DNA of 64,000 nucleotides from Planctomycetaceae bacterium (GTDB lineage: Bacteria > Planctomycetota > Planctomycetia > Planctomycetales > Planctomycetaceae): assembly GCA_015485495.1 (NCBI GenBank), contig WFTL01000057.1, forward strand, positions 32,678 through 96,677, written 5' to 3'. The notes below the pieces were generated by a model. That model saw only the letters and a program-made list of their open reading frames with translations. It was not told the DNA's origin and did not search any database. Each line of letters starts with the position of its first letter. Within the stretch, counting starts at the first letter, position 1. Made by a program: the position numbers and the translations under genes. Of the stretch, positions 1 through 11,447 are shown piece by piece.

Positions 1-769
<769 letters not shown>

Positions 770-874
770 TTACCGAAACTGTCTTTCGGATGTCGGGGGC
801 TGTTCGTTTTTCCTGGCAAGCGGATACTGCGTCAGCGTGTTCCGACGCACCGCCATCCGGGAATGTCCGGCCGG

Positions 875-1753
875 CTATTCCAGAGCCGCGGCTCCTCCGA
901 TGATTTCCGCCAGTTCCGACGTGATGCCGGACTGACGTGCCCGGTTGTACTGCTGCCGAAGATCGGCCGCCATCTCGTCCGCATTTTCTGTGGCCCCTTT
1001 CATGGCCACCATGCGGGCGATCTGTTCGCTGACCGCCGCGTCCAGGAAACATTTGAACATCCGGGCCCGAAAAGCGGCCGGAACGATTTCCTCGAGAATT
1101 TCCTGGGGCGACGGCTGAAACTCATAATCCACACCGACTGTGCTGTCGCTGTCGTCGGAATCGGCCGCCAGACGCGACAGCGGCAGAATCGTTTCCACCA
1201 CGGCCGTCTGACGGGAAATCGACTGGAAGGACGTGTAGGACACATCCAGCCGGTCGATGCGTCCGGCGATGAAGTCGGCCGCATAACGGCCGGCCAGCTC
1301 GTCCACTTCCGCCCACGCCGGGCTGTCTTCGAAATGCGTGTACGTGCGGTCCAGGTCGATGTTCTGAAAATTCAGGAACTTGATGCCCCGCTTGCCGGAC
1401 ACTTCGATCTGCACGGCCACATCGTTCTCCCGCAGTTCCTGGAGATGACGCAGCGTGTTCCGCAGAACGGCTCCGTTGTAACCGCCGCACAGTCCGCGGT
1501 TCGATGTGAGCACCAGCAGGACGGATCGTTTCGTTTCGCCGGGTTCCTGAAGCAGCGGATGAGAAAACGTCAGCTCGGCTTTTCCGAGATCTCCGACGAT
1601 TTCTGAAATCTTCTTCGTGTATTCCGCCGCTTCCGTGGCCCGATCCATGGCCCGTTTGAAACGACTGGTGGCAATCAGTTCCATCGTTCGCGTGATCTTG
1701 CGGATATTGCGAACCGACTTCAGTCGTTTGACGAGTAAGCGAGCGTTGGCCAT
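875..1753 (-). CDS. atpG: ATP synthase F1 subunit gamma
   Basis: The central rotor shaft of F1 is 292 residues here, the usual length. The N-terminal helix MANARLLVKRLKSVRNIRKI and the motif ITRTMELIATSRFKRA are typical. The C-terminal helix MKGATENADEMAADLRQQYN carries the conserved residues that contact the catalytic sites. The gene follows atpA by 78 bases on the same strand, in the standard operon order. Nothing is unusual in the coding sequence. Confidence 0.97.
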   Translation of the reverse strand: MANARLLVKRLKSVRNIRKITRTMELIATSRFKRAMDRATEAAEYTKKISEIVGDLGKAELTFSHPLLQEPGETKRSVLLVLTSNRGLCGGYNGAVLRNTLRHLQELRENDVAVQIEVSGKRGIKFLNFQNIDLDRTYTHFEDSPAWAEVDELAGRYAADFIAGRIDRLDVSYTSFQSISRQTAVVETILPLSRLAADSDDSDSTVGVDYEFQPSPQEILEEIVPAAFRARMFKCFLDAAVSEQIARMVAMKGATENADEMAADLRQQYNRARQSGITSELAEIIGGAAALE

Positions 1754-1831
1754 GGCTTCAGGTGATCAGTCCGTCTTGTTGTCAGACAGGTTGCAGATGC
1801 CGGGAATCTCCGATACAGCAGCACCGGGCCG

Positions 1832-3947
<2,116 letters not shown>

Positions 3948-4003
3948 GACAATTCCTCAGCCGTTCCTCCGGCACCATGGCCGCTTCTGCGGAACGGAAG
4001 AAT

Positions 4004-4738
4004 TCAGCTGCCGATTTCCGACAGAGCTTCTTCGATGAGTCGTTCCTGGTCTTCGCCGCTGACAGCCCGGCCCAGCACTCGTTCCGTGGCCAGAGCGATG
4101 CGGGAATGAACCGCATCGAACAGCTGCATGAGTGCGGCATCCCTGGCCTGTTCGATTTCGTCTTTGGCGCGGGCTTTCATGGCCTCCACTTCCGCCTGAG
4201 CCTTTGCGACGATTTCCTGGCCGGTGCGTTCCGCATCGCTTTTCGCTTCCGCCATCATGGCCGCCACCGTGCGTTCTGCATCGCGAAGCCGATCTTCGTA
4301 CTCTGCCAGCAGCGCCTGAGATTTGCGCTGATTCTCTTCCGCTTCGGCGATGGCCGCACGGATACCGGACTCACGCTGGTCGAGTGCCGCAATGAGCGGT
4401 CCCCATGCCGTTTTCTTCAGAACGAACAGGAACACCACGAAAACAATCAGCGACCACAGGGCCAGATCCCGTTCGAAGGAAATCGGAACCCCCGCAGCAC
4501 CGTCGTGGCCGCCACTGGTGTGATGCGAGGCGTGCTGTTCACTGCTGTCGGTGTGGGCCGTCTCCGCCCGGGCCCGCTGCAGACCGACCACAGCAGGACT
4601 CAGAGCGAGCATCAGCGTGAGCATGACACAGGAGAGCCCGGCGGATGAGTTTTTCCGAAACACCATGGGACAAATCGCCATTCGAAGATCAGGAAGACCG
4701 ACGGACAGGATGCCGCGGACGCCGAACCGTCCGGACAC
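4004..4738 (-). CDS. atpF: ATP synthase F0 subunit b with exported-type, His-rich N-terminus
   Basis: This is the peripheral-stalk subunit b. A hydrophobic signal-like segment (LSCVMLTLMLALSPAVVG) is followed by a His-rich stretch (EQHASHHTSGGHDG). Then come the membrane helix FERDLALWSLIVFVVFLFVL and a long charged coiled coil typical of b. The b family normally starts directly with the membrane helix, so the N-terminal addition of roughly 60 residues is unusual. The start is uncertain: the 244-residue form is given, but ATGs at 4681 and 4666 would begin just before the signal-like segment, and none has a clear Shine-Dalgarno. The gene sits 8 bases after atpE. Confidence 0.93.
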   Translation of the reverse strand: MSGRFGVRGILSVGLPDLRMAICPMVFRKNSSAGLSCVMLTLMLALSPAVVGLQRARAETAHTDSSEQHASHHTSGGHDGAAGVPISFERDLALWSLIVFVVFLFVLKKTAWGPLIAALDQRESGIRAAIAEAEENQRKSQALLAEYEDRLRDAERTVAAMMAEAKSDAERTGQEIVAKAQAEVEAMKARAKDEIEQARDAALMQLFDAVHSRIALATERVLGRAVSGEDQERLIEEALSEIGS

Positions 4739-4746
4739 TGCACGCG

Positions 4747-5034
4747 TCAGATCATGCAGACGATGAGTGCGAAGAACGTCGCCCCTTCGATCAGGGCAGC
4801 AGCGACGATCATGGCTCCGCGGATATCGCCGGCCACTTCCGGCTGACGGGCCATGCTTTCCACGGCAGCGGACCCGATCCGGCCGATTCCCAGACCGGCT
4901 CCCAGCAGGACAATTCCCACGCCCACGGTGGCCGGCAGCAGGGGAGCCGCAGCCCCCTCCTGAGCGACAGCAGGTGCACTCAGCGCCAGAAACGCTGCAA
5001 TCCCCACACAGAAGTACTTCACGAACTGACTCAC
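4747..5034 (-). CDS. atpE: ATP synthase F0 subunit c with N-terminal signal-like extension
   Basis: This is the proteolipid subunit of the rotor ring. It has 95 residues, about 20 more than the usual 70-80, because of a signal-peptide-like start (MSQFVKYFCVGIAAFLALSA, with PAVAQE as a possible cleavage site). Helix 1 has the glycine-rich GAGLGIGRIG, the polar loop has ARQPE, and helix 2 carries the ion-binding glutamate E83 in the context LIEGATFF. The residue after E83 is Gly rather than the Ser/Thr of Na+-coupled rings, so proton coupling is the more likely reading. Confidence 0.95.
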   Translation of the reverse strand: MSQFVKYFCVGIAAFLALSAPAVAQEGAAAPLLPATVGVGIVLLGAGLGIGRIGSAAVESMARQPEVAGDIRGAMIVAAALIEGATFFALIVCMI

Positions 5035-5131
5035 GAGATTCTCCTCTCAGAACGTTGTTTCCTGACGGAACATTTCCTGGTTCAGGAACGGAAAGACACG
5101 CAAACTGTCACTGCAGCGGCCGCACGCAAAG

Positions 5132-6094
5132 CTAATGCTCATGGACGGCGCCTGCGATGAAGATGGTCGCAAGAAACACAAACACGTAGGCCTGCAGAAA
5201 GGAAACGAACAGTTCCAGCAGGCCGATGGCCACCTGTCCGAAAACACTGCCGGCCGTGACTGCACCCCAAAGCAGCGCCCCTTCGCCGGCGGCAGCAGCA
5301 ATGAATCCCAGAATCACGGCAACCACGGTGTGGCCGCCCATGATGTTGGCAAACAGACGAACAGCCAGCACCCCGTGTTTGATGAAAAAACCAAAAATCT
5401 CAATTCCGAAGATGCCTCCCGACAGAATGGCCCCCCCCACCCCAGGAACGCCGGTATCCGGTTTCATGTTCCCGAAGAAACCGGCCGGACCCATTTCGCG
5501 AAATCCGTAGAACGCCGTGGCGATGAATGCACACACGGCCAACACCCCCGTGACGTTGATGTTGCCGGTGGGTGATCCCAGCCAGGGGACGGCTCCCAGC
5601 AGATTGCAGATGAGAATGTAAAAAAAACAGCTCCACAGAAACGGCAGGTACCGATCGGCCGGATGCCCGCCGGTCGGCGCCGGCTGCTGCTGCCCTCCGT
5701 CGTGGTGTCCTGCGTCGTGATGACCATGGTCCGCGTGGCCGTCTCCGATGGTCGGGCGCACCACTTCATCCCGGATGAACAGGGCGATGGCTTCCCAGAA
5801 ATTCCAGAACCGACCGCGGGCCGGTTCGCCACCGGCGATTCGCCGGGCCAGCCCCCGAAAAATCACGAACACGATGACGGCGGCCACCACCTGCAGGACC
5901 ATGAATTTCGTGAGCTGCAGGCCGAACACGCTGGGCAGATACACGTCCAGCAGGCCGTGTCCGTGTGCATCGACAAGTCCTCCTGGAAGGTCGAATCCCG
6001 GAGCATCGCGCACGTGATGAAAGTGATCCGCCGCATGCTCGGCGTTCACCACGTGGTGAATGTGGTCTGTGCCTGGAGCGTGTTCTGTGTTCAT
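5132..6094 (-). CDS. atpB: ATP synthase F0 subunit a with two His-rich segments
   Basis: This is the stator subunit forming the ion half-channels, 320 residues long. The essential arginine is R246 in LAVRLFANIMGG, and the following helices LLELFVSFLQAYVFVFLATI are typical. Two His-rich stretches are added. The N-terminus has ten His in the first 46 residues. A second run at about 120-144 (GHADHGHHDAGHH) lies between the first two membrane helices. By the E. coli topology the first would be periplasmic and the second cytoplasmic. The protein ends AGAVHEH. It is 97 bases upstream of atpE, in normal operon order. Confidence 0.95.
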   Translation of the reverse strand: MNTEHAPGTDHIHHVVNAEHAADHFHHVRDAPGFDLPGGLVDAHGHGLLDVYLPSVFGLQLTKFMVLQVVAAVIVFVIFRGLARRIAGGEPARGRFWNFWEAIALFIRDEVVRPTIGDGHADHGHHDAGHHDGGQQQPAPTGGHPADRYLPFLWSCFFYILICNLLGAVPWLGSPTGNINVTGVLAVCAFIATAFYGFREMGPAGFFGNMKPDTGVPGVGGAILSGGIFGIEIFGFFIKHGVLAVRLFANIMGGHTVVAVILGFIAAAAGEGALLWGAVTAGSVFGQVAIGLLELFVSFLQAYVFVFLATIFIAGAVHEH

Positions 6095-6122
6095 AAAATC
6101 GGTGAACCACCTGAAAAAACAG

Positions 6123-6548
6123 CTAACGCCGTTCGTGCTGCTGCCCGGAGGATTCGACCGGACGGTCCCCGGGTGTTTTCAGCAGCAGTCCGACTTCGGC
6201 TGCCAGAGCCAGCAGATAAAACCCGATGAGCCACCCGTAAAACTGACGAAACCCGACCTGCGGAAACATCTTTCTGACCACCACAGCAACGATCGACACC
6301 AGAGCCAGACGTGTCATTGTCTGGGCCAGCATGACGGCCAGATCATTCGGAAACAGGGACAGCCGCGGCACGCCGACGGCCATCCACCCCGAAATCAGGC
6401 AGGTCCCCGCTGCGAATGACATCCAGCGAATTCCGTCGCCTCCCGCCCACACTCTGGCGGGCCAGAAGGCAGCGACCCAACCGAGCAGCATAATGACTGT
6501 CAGAAGAATCGCCTGCCGGAAGACACCATCCACCTGCCGGGACGTCAC
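6123..6548 (-). CDS. AtpI-like small membrane protein
   Basis: This is a 141-residue protein with four predicted membrane helices (AILLTVIMLLGWVAAFW, SFAAGTCLISGWMAVGV, LAQTMTRLALVSIVAVV, FYGWLIGFYLLALAAEVGLL). Its position between atpZ and atpB and its size match the AtpI/AtpR-type proteins that accompany F0 genes. In other bacteria these help c-ring assembly or form a cation channel with AtpZ. Sequence similarity to the AtpI family is weak by eye, so the assignment leans on context. Its start overlaps the stop of atpZ (6545-6548, ATGA), so the two are probably translated together. Confidence 0.7.
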   Translation of the reverse strand: MTSRQVDGVFRQAILLTVIMLLGWVAAFWPARVWAGGDGIRWMSFAAGTCLISGWMAVGVPRLSLFPNDLAVMLAQTMTRLALVSIVAVVVRKMFPQVGFRQFYGWLIGFYLLALAAEVGLLLKTPGDRPVESSGQQHERR

Positions 6549-6835
6549 TCGTTGCGGGCCTTCATGCTGTCTGCCTGCCGATGTTCCTTCTGCTGCTCCT
6601 CCCGATCCAGTCGGTGAAGAAGGCGCCGCAGAGAAACTCCGGCTGCTGCAAACCCGAGGATCGATCCACTGACTGTCAGCACGGGCGACCAGTGCAGCCG
6701 CGCATCCAGCCAGTACCCCAGCCCCGCAAGAACCGCGATGCCGATGGCACCGGACAGGATCTCGTGAGATGTGCGATAGGCCTGTGCGATGGCGGCCATG
6801 CGCCGTCGACGACGAGAAGTCGCTTCATCATCCAT
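6545..6835 (-). CDS. atpZ: AtpZ-type F0F1 ATPase accessory protein
   Basis: This 96-residue protein has two membrane helices (ILSGAIGIAVLAGLGYWLD and PVLTVSGSILGFAAAGVSL) after a basic N-terminus. The pattern GxxxGxxLD...W..P....G...G...G is that of the AtpZ / ATPase gene 1 family (PF09527 type). Members of that family are the first gene of many atp operons and are proposed to act with AtpI as a Ca2+/Mg2+ transporter. It is the first gene of the operon here, and the promoter should lie upstream of 6835. The 4-base overlap with the next gene suggests coupling. Confidence 0.8.
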   Translation of the reverse strand: MDDEATSRRRRRMAAIAQAYRTSHEILSGAIGIAVLAGLGYWLDARLHWSPVLTVSGSILGFAAAGVSLRRLLHRLDREEQQKEHRQADSMKARNE

Positions 6836-7565
6836 TCGGCTGGACTTTCTGAATCGACCGTGCCGGACGCAGCAGCCCGCCCCCGAAACACAGTCCGAGC
6901 ACGAGGCGGGCGGAGTCTACAGGCGGACCGGCTGCCGTCAAAGAACCGAAAAGCCATGCCGTGCGTTTCCCAGTGTTGGGGCGCTGAACTCCCGGCTGCG
7001 GCACCCCGCTGAGCCGGATGCCACCGCCGGGCTGTCCGGCTGTTCGTTCCGAGTTCCGGCGTCCGGGTTCCCGTAATGATTTGCTTTCCGTCCTGGGACA
7101 TTTCATCATGGGGCCGTTCTGATTCTTCTGCCGGCTCATACGCCGATATCGGACCACGGGGCCAGGTTCGTCGGCTCATACAGATTTCTGAACATGTCGT
7201 ACCGTGCTGCCTGTCCGTCGTTCTCCTGCTGCTGGCCGGCCGACAGGGGACCGGTTGCGACGGTCCTGACCGTGATTTTCAGAAAATCCATGGCTTTTCC
7301 CGATCCGCTCCGGACGCGATTCTGGACGTCAGTCGGTGAACCTGTCATTGTTTGTGCCCTGTTTTGCGAATGACCCAGTCCGTTTCGAACCCCTGTCCCA
7401 TCGTCACAGCGACTCCGGTGATGATCACCGGAATGACGAAGTCGGTCGATTTTTCGTCACATTCCCGTCTTTCATGTGACCGAGTGAAAGGAGCCTCGGC
7501 TTTCCGGGGCTGACGGCACTCAGGAAATCGAGAGACACTGACGTCTCACAGTTCTGGTGGAATTT
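6836..7565. other. Intergenic region upstream of the atp operon
   Basis: This 730-base divergent region separates atpZ (minus) from the exported protein at 7566 (plus), so it should hold promoters for both. No convincing gene was found. A minus-strand frame at 7136-7348, perhaps starting at 7291, ends in a natural-looking tail (NLYEPTNLAPWSDIGV), but it has no ribosome-binding site I trust and I do not call it. No strong sigma-70 box pair or terminator stood out. Confidence 0.5.
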
Positions 7566-8861
7566 ATGCCTCGGAATGCCCGGATTTTCAGCGCACTGCC
7601 CGACCTGCGCAGGGCGGTCGGCCTGTGGGTCCTGCTGGCTGCCGTCGGACTCCGCGCTGAAGATCCTCTGCAGGAAGAACGGATCGCCTACCGTGCAGCG
7701 CAGTTCCGACTGCACCGGAAGATCGTCAATCTGAATCACGATCTCAATGAAGGTGTGCAGCGACCAGGATCTCGAAGTGAACGGGTGTTTCGTCAAAAGC
7801 TGACTTCGGGAGTGGAACCTCGGGATCCGGAGTTTGAGGGATTTCGTGAGGTTCTTCAGTTTCGTGTTTTTCGGCTGACGGCCCCGGAAGCTCGAAATGA
7901 TCCGGCCAGACTGAAACGGATCAAATCCGATCTGGAAAGAGACCTCAGGCAGGCCGGCAGCCAGATCGGATCAGACCGGTCCAAACGTCAGTTTCGGGAA
8001 CTCGTATGCACGGAAATGCTGAAGGCACTCAGGAAGGTGCTTGAAAACAATTTCGTCGCCCGGTCCATTGCCATTGAACTGCTGCCTCTGATGTTCGTCA
8101 CAGACGGCAGGGAGACGTCTCCTGATGAGCGGCAGATTCTTCCGGCCGCAGGAGAGACGCTGATCAGACTTCTCAGAGATCCTGAACAGCCGGACACGAT
8201 CAAGGCGCGTGTCGCTCAGAGTATGAAGCAGTATATGATGCGGGCTTCAGCCGGTGCGCGGCTGGAAATGCAGTTCGCCGAAGCCGTCCTGGAGACGCTC
8301 AGGTCGCCTCTTCCTGACGACGATTTTCAGGTGATGCTCCTGGATGTTCTCACCGTCGTCCGGACACCACGACAGCCGGCGGGAGACAAACGGCCTCTGG
8401 CGTTTGAGGCTGCCGTGGTCGTTCTGCAGGATCAAAGACGGGCCCTGTTCGTTCGCTGTGCTGCTGCCGAAGTTTTCGGCCGGGCCGGGTATGACAGGCA
8501 GATCCGCTTCGATCCCCTCGCCTGGAAGATCGCTCAACTGACACTCGAAACCGGTACGGCCTTCAATGAAAATCCAGACGCACGTTTGTGGTGGTTTTCC
8601 GGCGACCGGCTGTTTCGCGCCTTCCATCATGCGGAAAAGGAACGCGCCCGGGGGCCGATGCCGGACGGCATGCTCAACCGGGCCCCTTCATCCGAAGTTG
8701 TCAATGGCGCCTACGCGAGAATCCTGCCCGTCGTAGGAGCCCTGATTTTCCGGCATCGGCAGATACCGGATCAGCCTCTGAAGGATCTGGCTGGCTGGGT
8801 GGGAGAAAATCGACCGGATGATCTGACGTACGATCCGGCCGCCCCCCCGGTCCAGCCCTGA
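7566..8861 (+). CDS. Exported alpha-solenoid-like protein of unknown function
   Basis: This protein of about 431 residues begins with a signal peptide (RRAVGLWVLLAAVGLRA, then EDPLQ). The rest is rich in amphipathic helices of HEAT-like spacing, for example TIKARVAQSMKQYMMRASAG, FAEAVLETLRSPLPDDDF and VRCAAAEVFGRAGYD. No catalytic motif was recognised. I chose the ATG at 7566 because GGTGG lies 5 bases upstream; a GTG at 7557 would add three residues. Helical repeat proteins of this kind usually bind other proteins, but the partner is unknown. It stands alone, convergent with the lipoprotein at 8975. Confidence 0.8.
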   Translation: MPRNARIFSALPDLRRAVGLWVLLAAVGLRAEDPLQEERIAYRAAQFRLHRKIVNLNHDLNEGVQRPGSRSERVFRQKLTSGVEPRDPEFEGFREVLQFRVFRLTAPEARNDPARLKRIKSDLERDLRQAGSQIGSDRSKRQFRELVCTEMLKALRKVLENNFVARSIAIELLPLMFVTDGRETSPDERQILPAAGETLIRLLRDPEQPDTIKARVAQSMKQYMMRASAGARLEMQFAEAVLETLRSPLPDDDFQVMLLDVLTVVRTPRQPAGDKRPLAFEAAVVVLQDQRRALFVRCAAAEVFGRAGYDRQIRFDPLAWKIAQLTLETGTAFNENPDARLWWFSGDRLFRAFHHAEKERARGPMPDGMLNRAPSSEVVNGAYARILPVVGALIFRHRQIPDQPLKDLAGWVGENRPDDLTYDPAAPPVQP

Positions 8862-8974
8862 GCTGCTGATACGTCGCCCCAGGTGGCCTCGGCGCGGAGC
8901 GTTCGGAGTGACCCGCGTGCTGTCAGCAGCCTGGCTGGCGGTCTGTGTCCCCCGAAGGAACCGGACGGGGCAGA

Positions 8975-9202
8975 TCAGATGACGCCGCCGTGAACGCGAT
9001 AGGGAGTCGCCAGGTCCGGAAGCTCCAGTCCCCAGATTCGCTCCCAGATCTCCGGAATGTGCCGCAGCCCTTCGGATGAGTAGATGAGCTGTCGGGCACG
9101 AATGTCAGGGTTCGGATTCCAGATCGGCATCGCGCAGCCGGTGTGAACCAGGCTGCAGACGAACAACAGGCCTGCCAGCAGACGTGGTCGCAGATTCATC
9201 AT
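8975..9202 (-). CDS. Small conserved-looking lipoprotein
   Basis: This 75-residue protein has a lipoprotein signal: a charged start MMNLRPR, a hydrophobic core LLAGLLFVCSLV and the lipobox HTGC with Cys22. The mature part is about 53 residues with a defined ending, LATPYRVHGGVI. The Trp-rich segment IWERIWGLELPDL and that ending suggest a constrained fold. I recall similar short lipoproteins in planctomycetes but cannot name a function. The gene is 144 bases downstream of HU on the same strand and has its own start context. Confidence 0.75.
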   Translation of the reverse strand: MMNLRPRLLAGLLFVCSLVHTGCAMPIWNPNPDIRARQLIYSSEGLRHIPEIWERIWGLELPDLATPYRVHGGVI

Positions 9203-9346
9203 TCCGTCCTTCCCTGAACGTCGACCGCTGAGTGCAGTTCACTGCCGGAAATCCGGGGAGGATCCCGCGCGCCGGACTGCTCTCAGGTGAGCCATCCTGA
9301 TCGGAAAGCATGATCTGCGGCGAAAAACCGGTCGGCACGGTTCCGG

Positions 9347-9814
9347 TTACTGTGAAACGCCCGGTCGCAGAGACTGGCCGTCCAGCTCGGCCGTTCCCGG
9401 CCGCGTTTCCGGACTGAATGCAGTGCCCACGTCAGCAGGTGCACCGGACGGGCCCGCCGGGGACTGCTGCGGTGCCGGTTCGGATGCCGGTGCAGGAGTA
9501 TTCTCCGGTGCCTGACTCCGCCGATTCTCAGCAACTTCGAGTTCCCGCACCCGTTCTTCCATTTCCTTGCCAGGCTTGAACGTCACCACGAATTTGGCCG
9601 GTACTTCGACCTGGCCACCGGTTCGGGGATTGCGAGCCTTACGGGCTGCTCGTTTCTTCACTTCGAAGACACCGAAGTTCCGCAGTTCGATGCGTTCATT
9701 CTTCACCAGCGTGTCGACGATGGCATCGAACGTTTTCTGGACGATTTTCTTCGTCTGCAGCTGAGTCAGCCCCAGTTCTTTGGAGATCGCCTTCACAATC
9801 TCTTTCTTGGTCAC
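9347..9814 (-). CDS. HU-family DNA-binding protein with Pro/Ala-rich tail
   Basis: This nucleoid protein bends DNA. The core of about 90 residues matches [45 protein letters not shown] and the DNA-gripping arm [20 protein letters not shown], ending at GKEMEERV. A tail of some 60 residues rich in Pro, Ala, Glu and Ser follows, absent from classical HU. The start is the GTG at 9814, because GGGGAGG lies 7 bases before it. An ATG at 9841 would place extra residues before the family's normal start. Upstream are a good sigma-70 promoter (9877-9904) and a leader hairpin (9848-9866). Confidence 0.93.
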   Translation of the reverse strand: MTKKEIVKAISKELGLTQLQTKKIVQKTFDAIVDTLVKNERIELRNFGVFEVKKRAARKARNPRTGGQVEVPAKFVVTFKPGKEMEERVRELEVAENRRSQAPENTPAPASEPAPQQSPAGPSGAPADVGTAFSPETRPGTAELDGQSLRPGVSQ

Positions 9815-9847
9815 GAAAACCGCCTCCCCGGAAAGCCGCACGGAGTC

Positions 9848-9866
9848 GTCGGCAGAGACTGCCGAC
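9848..9866 (-). promoter_or_regulatory. Leader hairpin of the HU gene
   Basis: A perfect 8-base inverted repeat with a 3-base loop (GTCGGCAG / CTGCCGAC) lies between the promoter and the ribosome-binding site of HU. In the mRNA it would form a stable hairpin near the 5' end. It could stabilise the message or act as a regulatory site. Confidence 0.5.
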
Positions 9867-9876
9867 CTGACTCAAC

Positions 9877-9904
9877 TTTATGATTGCGAACGACTTACTG
9901 TCAA
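9877..9904 (-). promoter_or_regulatory. Sigma-70-type promoter of the HU gene
   Basis: Reading on the minus strand, a perfect -35 box TTGACA (9899-9904) is followed after 16 bases by CATAAA (9877-9882) as a -10 box. The -35 box sits in a small inverted repeat, ACTGTC-N2-GACAGT (9897-9910), which may be an operator. The start of transcription would fall near 9870, giving a leader of about 55 bases that contains the hairpin at 9848-9866. Confidence 0.6.
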
Positions 9905-9983
9905 GACAGTTCACCGGCGGACGCACGGCCCGCTGCCGAACATGTTCGCGGCAGATCATGATTTCGGATCGGGATGTCAAAGA

Positions 9984-10017
9984 ACCATGACGGCACGACA
10001 CACGGCACCGTCATGGT
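9984..10017 (-). terminator. Hairpin downstream of the LptF/LptG gene
   Basis: A perfect 10-base inverted repeat (ACCATGACGG / CCGTCATGGT) with a 14-base loop lies 150 bases after the permease stop. On the minus strand it is followed by a short T-rich run (TTCTTTG). It is probably a weak intrinsic terminator separating the permease from HU. Confidence 0.5.
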
Positions 10018-10164
10018 CCTTATCGGATCCATCCCCGCCGAAACTGAAGAAAAATCCGCATAATCGCTGCAACTGGACGCATCCTGTCTATCTGACGCAC
10101 CCTTCCTGTCCTGGTGTCTGCGGGCAGGCAGCCCCTGGCCGAAAGGTTCCTCCCGCGCGTGTGA

Positions 10165-11334
10165 TCAGGTCTGAACATAACCTGCTGCCCAGGCAGAGGT
10201 TGTGCCGGAAACAAGGATGGGCAGCCATGCAGCGACATCCGGGCGGAGCAGTCCGGCACTGCCGGCCAGCAGGCTGCCCTGAGTCAGAGCGAACACGGCG
10301 GCCAGGACCATGCCACAGACGGCCATGTTCACGATGAGCCCGCGGGATTCGCGTCTCAGCACCAGGGGCAGAGCGATGGCGATCGACAGCAGGGACAGAA
10401 TCGGGCGGGCCACGCGTGCATGGAGTGCCAGACTTTGCTGCCGGGCTGCCGGACTGCCGGTGGCCGGACTGCGGATCCGCTGGACGAGTTCCAGGGAAGA
10501 CAGCAGCCTGGGGTTCCGGCCCTGTTCGTACAACTGGTCGAAACTGACGTCTGACACGATGAACACGTCCTTCCCGTTGGGACGTGGAATAATGCGGGTT
10601 CGTCCTTCCTGCGAAAGCTGCTGCGGATCGAAGACTCCCGTCAGGTTCTGCAGCAGCCAGCCGGCCGGATGCCGCTCTGTCCGGCTCAGATAGACGGCCG
10701 ATTCTGCCCGCAGTGTGCAGCCGTTCGGTGCGTATTCTTCCGGCAGATAGAAGTTGGCGTCGTCCAGCCGCCGTTCTTCCACAGACACGGATTCACCGTC
10801 GATGTGCATCATGTGATTCGAATAGTCGTAAACCGGGATCACGTTCTGTCGGCGGGTGTGATCCTGTCCGCGCGGTGTCTGCAGGCTGATGGCCAGAGTC
10901 GGCATGACGGCTTCCTGGTTGAGTACAAGAACCGCATTGAGCAGCAGCGCCGCCAGCAGCAGGGGCTTCAGCAGGCGGAATGCAGGAATTCCGGCTGCCA
11001 GAACGGGATGACTTTCGTGATGCTTTTCCATCAGTCCCAGCACAGCCACCGCGGAAACCGTGATCAGCAGGGGGCCGGCCAGCTCGAAAAAGTCCGACAG
11101 GTGCCAGGTGTAGTAGCGGGCGATCCGCCGGGTCATGCTGAACAGCACCTGCTGATCCGACCAGGGATGCCCGGCCTTTCTGGCTGCGTCGGCCGCTGCC
11201 TGGGCCGCCATCTGAAATTCGTCGATGTTCGAAAACAGGTCGATCACGATGTACAGGCCGTACGTTGCGATGAAAAACACGGCGAACGTATGCAGCATCC
11301 GTCCCAGCAGATATCGATCGAACGTTGTCAGCAT
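10165..11334 (-). CDS. LptF/LptG-family (YjgP/YjgQ) permease
   Basis: This 389-residue inner-membrane protein has the LptF/LptG layout. Membrane helices lie at the N-terminus (TFAVFFIATYGLYIVIDLFS, and others around LLITVSAVAVLGLM), a periplasmic jellyroll-like domain is in the middle (SNHMMHIDGESVSVEERRLD and following), and the last helices are at the C-terminus. In the Lpt system such proteins extract lipopolysaccharide with LptB. Which paralogue this is cannot be said. The start at 11334 (MLTTFDRYLLGRML) fits the family. An in-frame upstream extension of 66 residues lacks family features. Confidence 0.85.
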   Translation of the reverse strand: MLTTFDRYLLGRMLHTFAVFFIATYGLYIVIDLFSNIDEFQMAAQAAADAARKAGHPWSDQQVLFSMTRRIARYYTWHLSDFFELAGPLLITVSAVAVLGLMEKHHESHPVLAAGIPAFRLLKPLLLAALLLNAVLVLNQEAVMPTLAISLQTPRGQDHTRRQNVIPVYDYSNHMMHIDGESVSVEERRLDDANFYLPEEYAPNGCTLRAESAVYLSRTERHPAGWLLQNLTGVFDPQQLSQEGRTRIIPRPNGKDVFIVSDVSFDQLYEQGRNPRLLSSLELVQRIRSPATGSPAARQQSLALHARVARPILSLLSIAIALPLVLRRESRGLIVNMAVCGMVLAAVFALTQGSLLAGSAGLLRPDVAAWLPILVSGTTSAWAAGYVQT

Positions 11335-11447
11335 GGCTCCGGAATTACACGCGACGCGAAGACTTCGGGTCAAGACGGGTTCCCGCAAGCGGCCGTCGGG
11401 TGGGCTCGGGGCCTGGCCCTTCTCCGCATCTGCTCGGGGCAGCCGGA

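Noticed and set aside
7136..7348. Possible small minus-strand gene with the ending NLYEPTNLAPWSDIGV
   Set aside because: The tail looks natural, but no convincing start or ribosome-binding site was found. It is left as a remark in the intergenic entry.
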